This document shows, piece after piece, positions 43,399-53,423 of a stretch of DNA of 64,000 bases (its first letter is position 1; the number at the start of each line of letters is the position of its first letter). A program made the position numbers and the translations under genes. The notes below the pieces were generated by a model. It saw nothing but the letters and a program-made list of their open reading frames with translations. It searched no databases and had not been told where the DNA came from. Where the stretch lies: contig CM072517.1 in NCBI GenBank assembly GCA_036898135.1, positions 68,374,104 through 68,438,103 on the forward strand, read 5' to 3'. This stretch comes from Oncomelania hupensis (Eukaryota; Mollusca; Gastropoda; Littorinimorpha; Pomatiopsidae).

Positions 43399-45336
43399 TC
43401 AGTTGACCCTCGGGTGCTGGAAGATTCTGTACAGGATCTTGGCCTTCACCTCGAAATAGACCGTGCCACTGCCCTTGGTCACGTGGTCTTGGCGGTTCCT
43501 GTACTTGTTTAAAGTGCTGTCAGCTTCCTGGAGCTGGATCAGCTTATCTCTGTCCACGACGGCAGCTTTAGAGTTGTCGGCGACCTTCAGTGGCGTAGAC
43601 GTCTTGTCTCTCTTGGCCTGGGCCCTGGTTGTAACAGCACCGACGATCTCTGGTCGGCAGGGCTGAGCCGGAGTAACCACATTGTCCCATAGCAACTCTG
43701 TAAGGTCTCCATCGGGAAACGGCAACGGATCCTCCTCCGCAACTTCGACACGTTGGGTTGAGGCAGGACTCCATTCTGAATCAGGGTCGTCGGGTCGTCT
43801 CGCGCCGTCGATGTTCCCGATCATCAAATCATACAGCGGCTTCTTCAGGCAAACCGCTTCGACTTCGCCTATGTAGAAAGGGGTATTGACATGAATTTTT
43901 GCAACTGGCGCTTTCACACATTTGCTGTCGGCCATGAGTGTCCATTTAGAATCGCCAGTGAATTGTTCTTTAGCGATTAGGTCTTCTCTGACGATGACCC
44001 CACTGCAGCCAGAGTCTCTTAAGACAGTCACTTCATGATTTCCGACGCGTCCCTTAGAAACAGGCATGTTCTGGACGGTCACAGCTGCGCTGGCGACGAC
44101 GGGGATGGATTTCCCGTTGGCAAGGAGGAGTTGGCCATCACTCATGCACTCTTGCACGTCCGCAGGGCTAGCTGTGCGCTCGGTCTCACTCGGAAGAATG
44201 ACGCTCCCGCCGCACACCTGATGGTCAGATCTACAGGTTTGCCGTTGATTGGAGAACCGCCTCTGCCGGTTGCCCGCCGCTGCATTGTCCGTACTGTCCC
44301 GCTGTCCGCTACTTTTGTTTTGAGGACAGTTAGCAGCTCTGTGGTCTGTAGCGTTGCAGGTGAAACAGCCTCTTGAATGCCCTTCCCTGGGAGGAGGCGT
44401 GGAGTCCGTCTGTTTCTGGTTCGTCTGGCTCCCCTGGATCTGGTTCACATGGTTTCCAGTTTTCTGAAAATGTTTCGTCGCGCTGGGTGGCCCCAGGGTC
44501 CTCCCATGAGCGATGAGATATCTTTCAGCAGCCTCAGTCACATCTTTAAGCGTCTGCAGCTTTTGTTCTTCTAAGTGGGTCGCTAGGTCCTTGTGACAGG
44601 CATTGAGAAATTGTTCCTTCACGATCAGGTCATGGAGACTGTCGTAAGACTTCCTTTCGCCTGATAACTCCACCCACTTGTGTAGATATGACGACAGGCG
44701 CTCCACAAACTGCTTTGGCGTTTCGTCTGACTTAGGCCGGCATTCACGGAAGCGTTTACGGTAGCCCTTCTCTGTAAAGTTGTAGCACTGCAATAGGGCC
44801 TCTTTCAAGACGTCGTAGTCTTTAGCGTCATCGTCCGACAATCTGGTGTAGACGTCGAGTGCTTGCCCCGTCAGAAGTGCACTTAGTCGAATCGCCCAGT
44901 TTTGAGGTTGCCAGTTAGAGCTTTTGGCAAACCTTTCAAATATCGCCAAATAACTGTCGATCTGGTCCTTCCCGTCGACAAACGCTGGCAATTTTGGAGC
45001 TTTGTTGTCACTGATAACTTGTGGCGCATGCTGATTGTTTTGGATACGCGCCAATTCTAGTTGGTACTGACGCTCACCTTCAAGACGCTTCAGCTCGAAC
45101 TCTCTTTCTTCACGACGTCGTTGCTCTTCTTTTTCTTGCCGCTGCTGTTCAATTTCTAGACGCTTCTGTTCTAGTTCTATTTCTTTTTCTAGACGCTTCT
45201 CTTCCAATTCTCTTTCTTCACGGCGACGCTGCTCTTCTAATTCTCGTTCTTGTATTCTCTCCTGGGATTTGACGTACTCCGTCAACTGTTTCCCTTTTAG
45301 ATTCAGTTGAATCCCTTTCTGCCAGAAGTCAGCCAT
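43399..45336 (-). CDS. Gag-protease ORF of element 2
   Basis: I take the Met of MADFWQKGIQ (45336) as the likely start by comparison with MADRGELALK in element 1; the frame is open upstream to 45666 as Arg-rich UTR-like sequence. A Glu/Arg-rich coiled coil (ELEEQRRREERELEEKRLEK) is followed by a capsid region (KLPAFVDGKDQIDSYLAIFE through AERYLIAHG). A CCHC knuckle (CFTCNATDHRAANC) comes next, then an aspartic protease with DSG (LRDSGCSGVIV). The frame stops at a TGA, beyond which the same frame enters integrase. The stop could be a mutation or a read-through site; the second copy of information needed to decide is not in this window. Confidence 0.87.
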   Translation of the reverse strand: MADFWQKGIQLNLKGKQLTEYVKSQERIQERELEEQRRREERELEEKRLEKEIELEQKRLEIEQQRQEKEEQRRREEREFELKRLEGERQYQLELARIQNNQHAPQVISDNKAPKLPAFVDGKDQIDSYLAIFERFAKSSNWQPQNWAIRLSALLTGQALDVYTRLSDDDAKDYDVLKEALLQCYNFTEKGYRKRFRECRPKSDETPKQFVERLSSYLHKWVELSGERKSYDSLHDLIVKEQFLNACHKDLATHLEEQKLQTLKDVTEAAERYLIAHGRTLGPPSATKHFQKTGNHVNQIQGSQTNQKQTDSTPPPREGHSRGCFTCNATDHRAANCPQNKSSGQRDSTDNAAAGNRQRRFSNQRQTCRSDHQVCGGSVILPSETERTASPADVQECMSDGQLLLANGKSIPVVASAAVTVQNMPVSKGRVGNHEVTVLRDSGCSGVIVREDLIAKEQFTGDSKWTLMADSKCVKAPVAKIHVNTPFYIGEVEAVCLKKPLYDLMIGNIDGARRPDDPDSEWSPASTQRVEVAEEDPLPFPDGDLTELLWDNVVTPAQPCRPEIVGAVTTRAQAKRDKTSTPLKVADNSKAAVVDRDKLIQLQEADSTLNKYRNRQDHVTKGSGTVYFEVKAKILYRIFQHPRVN

Positions 45337-45825
45337 CTCGATGCTTCTGGAAAGTTCTTTTCTAGAAAGTTCTTTTCTGGAAAGTTCTTGACTGTGCTGT
45401 ACCTTTCTAGACTGTTCTAGAACAGCACGCTTTCTGCAGTAGCGCTGATGCTTGTCACTAGTCGCCTTCGCTGACGCAGGCCCCGCTGTCCTCGTCGTAT
45501 GCGACGCTGCACCACGCTGGTGTTGATGTACACGCTCCTGTGCTGAAGTAGACGCGACGTCCGCTCGCCGCTCTCTGTAACACTGGCGATGTAGCTCCGA
45601 GACTGTCCCTCGACGTAGTCTTACGGCAGCCACGTAGTCCCGATCTGTTGTTCGCTCACGAAGCAACTCTTCAGCGACTACACGCCCTTGCAGTCAACCC
45701 GAACCTATCGGTGATGTAGTCCCAGTATGTTGGCCCCTCTCGACGCAACTCGTTGGCGGCTACCCTCGATGACTGCCTCTCGTAACGTTGACTCGCTTGT
45801 TGTAGCAGTTGAACCCTTGGCTATG

Positions 45826-45850
45826 GCGTGAATCCCGGCTTGGCCCCCAA
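45826..45850 (-). promoter_or_regulatory. Primer-binding-site candidate of element 2
   Basis: Next to the 5' LTR the minus strand reads TGGGGGCCAAGCCGGGATTC, which is complementary to a tRNA 3' end including the GAATCCC of its T arm. It differs from the site in element 1, so the primers differ. The tRNA was not identified. Confidence 0.6.
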
Positions 45851-45852
45851 AA

Positions 45853-46483
45853 TGTTACACTCCGTTTGATGTTGGTGTTTTCTATCAATAGTGGATTCAG
45901 CCCCAATGCTGAAGTACTGATGAGTGTAGCTCAGATTCGTTTATTCACGCAACCCGCTCAAACAGCATACAAGTCACAGAGTCGACGTATGAAGTTTTCC
46001 ACTTTTATTCAGCACACATCAACAACTGCATACAATCGCTCAATCGCCTTTCCACTCTCAAATTTACTTTCCAACTTACTATCAACAACTTCACTCTCTC
46101 AACAACAGTGCGGCACACAATTTTATAATCTCTCTCTCTTCCCGAACAATTTCGAACAAAGTAGAAATGACGCACTACCACCAATCGAATAAAAGATCGT
46201 CATCACTGACTTACGTCATACATTATTATTTCTCCTTCTGGAAGGTCCTCTTGCTTCGACATGTATCGGGAAATTTCTATCGAGAGTAAACACGCAGATC
46301 CAGAAAATTCTCCAACGATATCGACTAACGAAAATTATCAACGTTATACAAAACCTCTCCTAACAACAATGCAAACTCAAATCAAAGGTAAATAAACTCC
46401 ATTATTGAATACTTTGCAAATCGAAACGATTAGATCTATCGTGCGCGTTTCCGACGTACTACCATTCGCGTTTCAACGTAACA
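45853..46483 (-). repeat. 5' LTR of element 2
   Basis: 631 bp, TG...CA, nearly identical to 39966-40595. A more diverged solo copy is at 48429-49043. Confidence 0.92.
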
Positions 46484-46824
46484 CCCGTAACCCGGAGGTC
46501 GTAGGGGCACCACAGATGATCGTTTAACCAGCATACTCCATCTTTCTCTGTCCTCAGCAGCCCTGATGGCTTCGCTCAGTCACTGAGTGTCAAACCAGTC
46601 CATTCTCGAATGTTGTCCTCCCACCTCTTTTTCGGTCTCCTTCTTCTTCTACCTCATTGCACTGTGCCTTGCAGAATAGTCTTTGCAAGGCCTGATGATC
46701 CGGTGACGTGGCCATACCATCGGAGTTTCCGTTTCTTCACCACTGCATTTGAGCAGGTCATCGTGTTGTCCAATGGCTTGTGTGATGGTCTGTCGGACTT
46801 CGTCGTTGGTGATGTGTTGGGTAT

Positions 46825-46830
<6 letters not shown>

Positions 46831-46891
<61 letters not shown>
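46831..46891. repeat. (ATT)n microsatellite, right side of the nest
   Basis: About 20 units. It is the other half of the tract at 39808-39955. Confidence 0.92.
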
Positions 46892-46892
<1 letters not shown>

Positions 46893-46989
46893 TGATACTG
46901 GTATTTCTCCTTTAAAATGTGAAACCTCTCTCTCTCTCCCTATCTTTCCTTCACATAGTCACTCTCTCTCGCTTTTATTTCGCTTAGAC

Positions 46990-47600
46990 AAACGTTGCGT
47001 CAAGCTGGGTCTGGCCTCCAAGGTTCGCACACATTGCGCCCGAGAAGGCAAATCAGCGCTGCTATCTTGAACCAAATAATTGTCCTAGTTTTCTTCTTTT
47101 TCTTCCCTTCCTCTCCTCTCGCAGCTTCTTCCCCCTCCCCCTTCCCCACCCATCCTATCCCTCCCTTCTTTTATCCCCCCCCCCTTTCACCCCCTGTCCT
47201 TTGAGCCCACCTCACCTGGTTTCTGTGGGCAAACACTTTCAGCCTAAGATTGCTCAGTCTATTTGCGTCCGAGCAAACGGAACTTCAGAAGACGGATCAG
47301 TCTTTTTTTTTAATCTTGAAAATGGTCTGTTCTTATCCTCTCTCTCTGTCTCACCCCCCCCCTCCCCACAGCCTAGATAACGAACTATTTCTTTCTCCTT
47401 TTCCCTCTTCCAAGCTTTTTTTTTTTAATCATGCCAAGCTACGAAGGAAACTGCATTTCAGAAGACCGATCGATCACGTGATCTTAAAAGCAACCTCCTT
47501 ACCTCACCCCCCCCCCCCCCTTCAACCTAAGATATAGAACATCTCGTTCCCGTATTCACCCTATCTGCCTCCCCCTCCCCCTCCCCACCCCCCTTCTCAT
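46990..47600. repeat. Pyrimidine-spaced repeat units, copies B-D
   Basis: Three decayed units at about 47008, 47257 and 47425 share AAACGGAACTTCAGAAGACG-like cores and ATCTTGAAA, separated by C/T-rich tracts with C-runs (for example 47506-47520). They match copy A at 39.53 kb. Confidence 0.55.
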
Positions 47601-47944
47601 CCCCTTTTCTTCCTCTTATCGCTTTCACCAGTTTTGTCGAACTTGTTTGATATTACTATCCATTGATTTATAACAAAACGTCATCTTCCTAAACCCATCT
47701 TTACCATCATTTTACAGTAGTAAACTCATCACTGCTGTTGTTGCATTATTTTATTCATCAGATTAACATAAGTTGTATTGGTGTAACATTAACAATTCCC
47801 AAAATGTACCATGGGTACATCATAGATATTTTTTATTCTAAATTAATTCATTAAATAACCGTATAAATTACCACACTAGTTACACACCATAAACTCTTTA
47901 AACAACATACACTTTTAACAACATACATTCCCTTGTAACAATTC
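47601..47944. other. AT-rich non-coding stretch
   Basis: Nothing recognised. Confidence 0.4.
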
Positions 47945-49054
47945 GTTCCAATTAAGAAACGGGCAAAACAAAACACTGAAGAACTACACTGGCTCCCAGT
48001 TGAACAACGAATTAAATGTAAAACCTCATGTCTTTGCTTCCACGTCATCCCTGGAACTGCTCCTAGCCATCTTTCCGAAATTTTGACTGTCTATGTTCCT
48101 TCTCGCTCTCTCCGCTCGTCTGCAGATGAAAGGATGTTCCGTGTACCAGAATACCACAGGGTGAGACACGGTGGTCGAGCCTTCAGTTTCTTCTCCGTTC
48201 AGAGTTGGGACTCGCTACCTCGGTCCGCCCGCCACAGTCCTTCACTAGCGTCTTTTAAAATGAACTTAAATACGCGTCGTTTTAGAGTGGCCTCTTCTTA
48301 GGCGCCCTGAATGAGTGTTTTTGGTTGTTGGGGTGTGTATGTGGTTGCGTGTTATTGACCAATGTACGCATGTTGTGTTTACATTTGTTTGTGTAAAGCG
48401 CTTTGCGATTTTGGAAAGCGCTGTATACTGTTACACTCAGTTTGATGTTGGTGTTTTCTATCAGTAGTGGATTCAGCCCCAATGCTGAAGTACTGATGAG
48501 TGTAGCTCAGATTCGTTTATTCACGCAGCCTGTTCACTCAGCATACAAGACACGGAGTCGAAGTATGAAGTTTTCTACTTTTATTCAGCACACATCAACA
48601 ACTGCATACAATCGTTCAATCGCCTTTCCACTCTCAAATTTACTTTCCAACTTCACTATCAACAACAATAACTATCCTATTTTTGAAACAGCGCGGCACT
48701 TAAATAGTCTCTTGATACTGGATCAATCTCGTATGACACAATTTAACCAATCGCTTCTAACTTCGTCATTACTGTCTTACGTCATACATATTTCTTCTCC
48801 TTCCGGAACGTTGCTTCGACATGTATCGGGAAATTTCTATCGAGAGTAAACACGCAGATCCAGAAAATTCTCCAGTAATATCGACTAACGCAAATCATCA
48901 ACGTTATTCAAAGCCTCTCCTAACAACAATGCAAACTCAAATCAAAGGTAAATAAACTCCATTATTGAATACTTTGCAAAACGAAACGATTAGATCTATC
49001 GTGCGCGTTTCCGACATACTTTCGTTCGCGTTTCAACGTAACATATACATTGCC

Positions 49055-49106
<52 letters not shown>

Positions 49107-49107
49107 A
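47945..49107 (+). mobile_element. L2/CR1-like LINE 3' fragment, split by a solo LTR
   Basis: An ORF2 C-terminus (EELHWLPVEQRIKCKTSCLC, YVPSRSLRSSADERMF, SFFSVQSWDSLPRSAR, ending RFRVASS and a stop near 48300) is followed by a 3' UTR with GCGCTTTGCGATTTTGGAAA and GCGCTGTATAC. The 3' end resumes after the LTR as TATACATTGCCT and a (GTT)n tail at about 49055-49107. Confidence 0.85.
48424..49048 (-). mobile_element. Solo LTR of the element 2 family, TSD TATAC
   Basis: 615 bp from TGTTACACTC to AACGTAACA (48429-49043), with perfect 5-bp duplications TATAC at 48424-48428 and 49044-49048. It is homologous to the LTRs of element 2 but visibly more diverged (shorter, with many substitutions around 48640-48790). 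It formed by LTR-LTR recombination of an older copy. Confidence 0.93.
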
Positions 49108-49560
49108 TTATGATGATGATGATTATGAAAACAAAACCACACAAAATAAACAAAACATGAAAATAAACCTTTGAACTTTACCTGTGAAAAACGAAGTAGG
49201 CTTACTTATACTTGCCATTTTGCGTCTTACAGGGAGTGGATGTTTGGATTGGGACCGTAGCATTACCACGTAACCTCCGCGTCCCTCACCCCATAATAAA
49301 TAAATAAATAAACAAAGAAAAAAAATACATGTAATAAGATTTTTTGAAAGTCAAAATTCAAACAAACTAATAAATAATAAAATCATCCCTCCGATCCCAA
49401 AAAAATTATAACTATTTAACAAACTAATAATACCTAAAATAAAATAAATAAAAAAGAGAAAATTTAGATTAATTAATGATTTCTAATTCAATTTATGAAC
49501 ATTAAACTCTGTGAACAATCAGAGGGTCCTTCTTGATATCGTTTGATTTGTTTATTTATT
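49108..49560. other. AT-rich non-coding stretch
   Basis: Contains AATA-rich low-complexity sequence (49295-49460). It may include the downstream part of the RNase H LINE fragment resumed from 50691, but I could not align it to coding sequence. Confidence 0.4.
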
Positions 49561-50695
49561 ATCACTGTCACGTGGGGTTTATGGGCTCTGCACAATGGAA
49601 TTATGGACCCTCACGTTTATTCGGTGGGAACTGCTAGTAAGTCACCCTATGAATTACTTTAATAAATTTATCTGTTTAGCTCGTTCTGTGTTAAGGTTGG
49701 GGTACAGAGATAGATAGAAAAATGGTAAAAGATTACTGTCACACTAGCTTTCACACGGCTATGAATCATATGTAGTCCAGCCACTTGATAACAGTTAAAA
49801 TCACACCTTTATTTCTTCTACTCTATACAAGATTCTCTAAGTACTAATCTAACTTAAAAAGTCTCAGTTACTGCTAATAGTTCGATCGCTGATAGTCTAG
49901 GCAGCTGTTTTATCTTCATCGGGCACTTGCTATTATATCTCATGTAGATTTGGACTACTGTGGTCCGTTTTACAGTTTCTGAAGAGTTGGACTACTGTGG
50001 TCCTGTTTTGATCAGTTTAAGTGCACCTTTGTTTTTGCACTTAACTGCTAGATGGTGCGTGCGAAGTCCTTCTGTGAGGTAGCTTCTGGTACACCTGTGT
50101 CGTTGTGTAGTTGGGTTCCCTTGCCACGCTGTGGGGTCTGACAGGGTGTTTTTCAAGGTAGCTCTTTCCGACTTGTGCGGTAGAGTCTCCTCAACCAACT
50201 CGTCGTTTCTGTGGAGTGGGACGCACAGGATAGCTCGCCTGCTCGTCTGTAATATAAGAGACGAAATTCTGCACAACCCTGAATAATCGGTTTGTGCAGA
50301 GCGTCTCACTGAAAGCCAAAGTAGCCCTCAGTGATGACTTGAGAGAATTCTTAGAATCTAAAGTCCTGCTTCCTGGTCTATGAGTGAAGAGATTCCTCTA
50401 GCTATTTAGATGTTGACTCTTCCTCGTCTCACACACGACTGATTCAAACTGCGCTAAGATCTGACACAGTCAGAACTGCTCTACCCGCTTAGCCTGCTGG
50501 TCATTGGTTAAAACGGTCCGATTCAAAGCTCAAGTGCTGACTCACTACGCTGTGTGTGGCTAGCTCGCTGTGTGTGGCCTGCTGTGTAATTTAATTGCTG
50601 CTGTGTAATATACTGACTCTCTCTAATGTTACAATGACTACACAAGGCTAAATAGTAATAGGCAGAGTTAAAACTAGCCAGTTCATGACAATCAC
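49561..50695. mobile_element. Solo LTR of a second family, TSD ATCAC
   Basis: 1125 bp (49566-50690) beginning TGTCACGTGG and ending TTCATGACA, so termini are TGTCA...TGACA. Perfect 5-bp duplications ATCAC lie at 49561-49565 and 50691-50695. It shares TGGGCTCTGCACAATGGAAT near its left end with the LTR-like insertion at 52.1 kb. There is no coding content. Transcription orientation is not determined. Confidence 0.83.
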
Positions 50696-50831
50696 ATCGT
50701 TTGATTTGATTATTAATTTGAATTATTGCCAGTTTTAAAAATAATTTAATTGTTTCGTCTGGAGATGCAGCACTCTTTGCTATGTGGGCAACAATATTAT
50801 TTCCTCGTATATTTAAATGATTAGGTATCAA
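50691..50831 (-). pseudogene. RNase H LINE fragment
   Basis: The minus-strand frame reads IPNHLNIRGNNIVAHIAKSA, which matches the end of an I-type LINE RNase H domain (compare VPGHMGIRGNIAVDRTAKDA in the full-length LINE here). It is a relic interrupted by the solo LTR; the rest of the element is not recognisable. Confidence 0.6.
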
Positions 50832-51215
50832 AATTAATTAAATATCCGATCCCTTGTAATAATTTGATGACATAACATCTTTATTTCTGTTTGCCACTCT
50901 TGTCTTTCTTTACTGATTTCTTCTTTCGTTCTTTAGCTCTTTCTCTCTTGATCTCCTTTTCTTCATTCGTGTATTCGTTGATTCATTCATGTATGCATCC
51001 TACGATTCTAGCCGCTCTCACAATCTCTCTTTCCCTCTCCCTCTCTCTTCCCTCCCCTCTCTCTCTTTCTCCCCCTCTCTCTCTTTCCCTCTCTCTCTCT
51101 CATGCTACTTTTTTTTGTCAGATTTGCCATTTCTAAAGTCATAAATTATGCTCAAACATCGAAAGTAGCACGGCGTGACCTGCCTGTGTGTGTGTGGGGT
51201 GGGTGGGGGTGTGGG

Positions 51216-51248
<33 letters not shown>

Positions 51249-51540
51249 AGCTCGCGCATGTGTGCATTTTATGTCTTCTCAGGATGTTTGCAGGCTTTAA
51301 AATAAACCTTATTTCAGCAAATTCTATTCACTTTGATTTCAACCTACCTAACCTCCTTAAGCGGTTTCACAGCGAAGAAAACGTAATATAAGACATACAA
51401 ATAGCGCCATTAAAACTTGGCAGAGAGGTGCAGATAGGATCTATTACTGGAGCAAAACATGGCACGGAAAACTCCCTCAGCGCATATTACCTGTACTGAA
51501 AGCTCTTCTAACCCACAGGGAAACTTTCATTAGTAATTGC
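50832..51540. other. Non-coding stretch with TC- and TG-rich runs
   Basis: A TC-rich part at about 51020-51100 and a TG tract at about 51219-51249. No gene recognised. Confidence 0.5.
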
Positions 51541-51547
51541 AGAACTT

Positions 51548-51549
51548 CG

Positions 51550-51635
<86 letters not shown>

Positions 51636-51650
51636 TTCATCATCACCATT

Positions 51651-51701
<51 letters not shown>

Positions 51702-51745
51702 GTCGTCGTTGTCGTCGTCGTCGTCATCATCATCATCACCGTCGT
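51548..51745. repeat. (ATC)n microsatellite
   Basis: About 190 bp of ATC, with GTC interruption at the right end. Confidence 0.95.
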
Positions 51746-51837
51746 CATAATTTAATCTTCTTCTTCTTCTTCTGACCTGATCTCTCCAAGGAGAAAACTT
51801 TCGTAGAGGCGCCTGCTATATTGTTTAACAAACTGGG

Positions 51838-51930
51838 AGTGCAACTAGCTCAGCGGTGTACACGCCGTGTACTGGAATGTCAGGCGATAATGCAGCCTAT
51901 ACAGTGGTTCAAACCCCGTTATGCCCTATA
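51838..51930 (+). mobile_element. tRNA-like Pol III promoter segment, possible SINE head
   Basis: An A-box-like ACTAGCTCAGCGGTGTACAC and a B-box-like GGTTCAAACCCC lie about 55 bp apart. A convincing cloverleaf and acceptor stem were not found, so this is more likely a SINE head than a tRNA gene. No second copy is in the window. Confidence 0.45.
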
Positions 51931-52071
51931 TACGATTGATTGATCGATTTATCTTTTTAATGTATTTAGTTCTTAAGGAATTCCGCTTCCATCTTACACA
52001 ATAGCGATATGAAATCAAAGCTCCTCCAGCCCTAGCTATTGCTGTGACCTTTGTGTACTGATTGGCCTATA

Positions 52072-52249
52072 GGAGCTGTGACGGTGGGTCTATTGTTACT
52101 GGGCTCTGCACAATGGAATGCTATTAGCCACTCGTCTTTGTCTGTGGGGATCGGCTGAACTATTTAAGGCGAGAAGTCTTAGTGCCGGGGACGTTAATTT
52201 ATCCACTGAACTGAACTGCAGGGTCTAAATAGTCTTCTGTGACAGGAGC
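52072..52249. mobile_element. 168-bp LTR-like insertion, TSD GGAGC
   Basis: The insertion at 52077-52244 begins TGTGACGGTG and ends TCTGTGACA, with GGAGC at 52072-52076 and 52245-52249. It contains a TATA-like CTATTTAAGG. Its GGGCTCTGCACAATGGAAT block also occurs in the solo LTR at 49.57 kb. It is either a very short solo LTR or an LTR of a related family; a few mollusc Ty3/Gypsy elements have LTRs of this size (family knowledge). Confidence 0.72.
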
Positions 52250-53423
52250 CTATAGGTTTTGTAATGGATGTCTGTCACTTTAAGCTGAAAAAGAGGGAGA
52301 AGTTATCGACAGCATCTTGCATAGGAGCATACTGCAAGTTGCATCAGCAGCGTTAGTTTGCTGAATGACGTGATTTGGAGTTCAGTACACAGGAACACCA
52401 GTTGAACTCGGTTGCAGCGAAGTGATTCTATCAGCTGCTGTTATGAGCATTAGGTTTGGCTTTTTGTATGTGTTTCTAATCAGCACTAGTAAGAAAATAA
52501 TCAAGATAGCAAGATGTGAAAAAAGGCGTTAAATTGAATAAGGATATTCAAGATGAATGACAAAACAAACACCCACCCCCCCCCACCCCCACACACACAC
52601 GCACGCGCGCGCACGCACGTACCTTGCAAATGTATTCAGGTTTTCTGATGCACATTATAAATACAATGAGTCATCACACGATTTAGAGAAAATAACGAAC
52701 ACAACCAGAATTAAGGCATTCTGCTCGAACACGGGACGTGATATTATGTTAAACGCTAATCATTTGATGTTGGCAACACTTCCTCACTCCTTACAATTTT
52801 TTTTAAAAATAAAGATTTCTTAACTTGACTAACCAACTGGACAAATATGTGTGGAAATAAGTAACATTAAAACAGAAATAAATGCAATGAAATATATTAT
52901 TTATTTTGATTTTAATTACATACATTGTTCGAACCATTCTCTCTACCCCCCCCCCCCTCCCCTCCTCCAAACACACAGACACACACAATGACCATTTGAA
53001 GAACAATGACATTTTATATTAAAATTATGCTAATTAGCAAGACAATTAATACCAAATGAATCATACAGCATTCTACCTAGCACAAATATATAATGCAGAC
53101 GACAGATCATACATAAATAAGTACAAATTACATAGAAAATACAGAGCAAATCACCTACAAAATGCAGTACAAATGACACAATCTTGTACAAAGTAGTTTT
53201 AATTATGTATGCAGTACAGTACCTATTTTATTAAACACAGTGTGGGATATCATTACACTTTCTATAGAAATGTAAAAACAAAACATCAACATTTCTGTTA
53301 TGCCTAGCCTGATAGAAGGCTTGGTAGCGTGTACACCCCCCCTCCCCTCCGCCATTCAGCCCTTGCGATACAGTTTCTGTTGGGTGGTTGCATTATAGGC
53401 TACACCACTGATACATGTAAATG
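52250..53423. other. AT-rich non-coding stretch
   Basis: Includes a CA/CG run at about 52590-52620, and C-rich runs at 52945 and 53335. No coding signal recognised. Confidence 0.4.

Larger units (their letters stand above)
39966..46483 (-). mobile_element. Ty3/Gypsy element 2 (Gmr1-type), complete but mutated
   Basis: 6518 bp with perfect 5-bp duplications CCCGT (39961-39965 and 46484-46488) and LTRs of 630 and 631 bp that differ by roughly five substitutions and one indel by eye. It carries Gag-PR, then IN, then RT-RNase H, the same unusual order as element 1, but protein sequence, LTRs and primer-binding site are different. Lesions are an in-frame TGA between PR and IN and a two-base insertion at the RT active site. 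Confidence 0.93.
39956..46830 (-). mobile_element. RTE-like LINE 3' fragment, split by Ty3/Gypsy element 2
   Basis: The terminal few bases of the RTE tail (CCTGTCCCGT on the plus strand, 39956-39965) are separated from the rest (46484-46830, beginning AACCCGGAGGTCGTAGGGGC) by element 2. The rejoining point is explained by the CCCGT target duplication. The fragment is flanked by ATT repeats on both outer sides. Confidence 0.85.
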
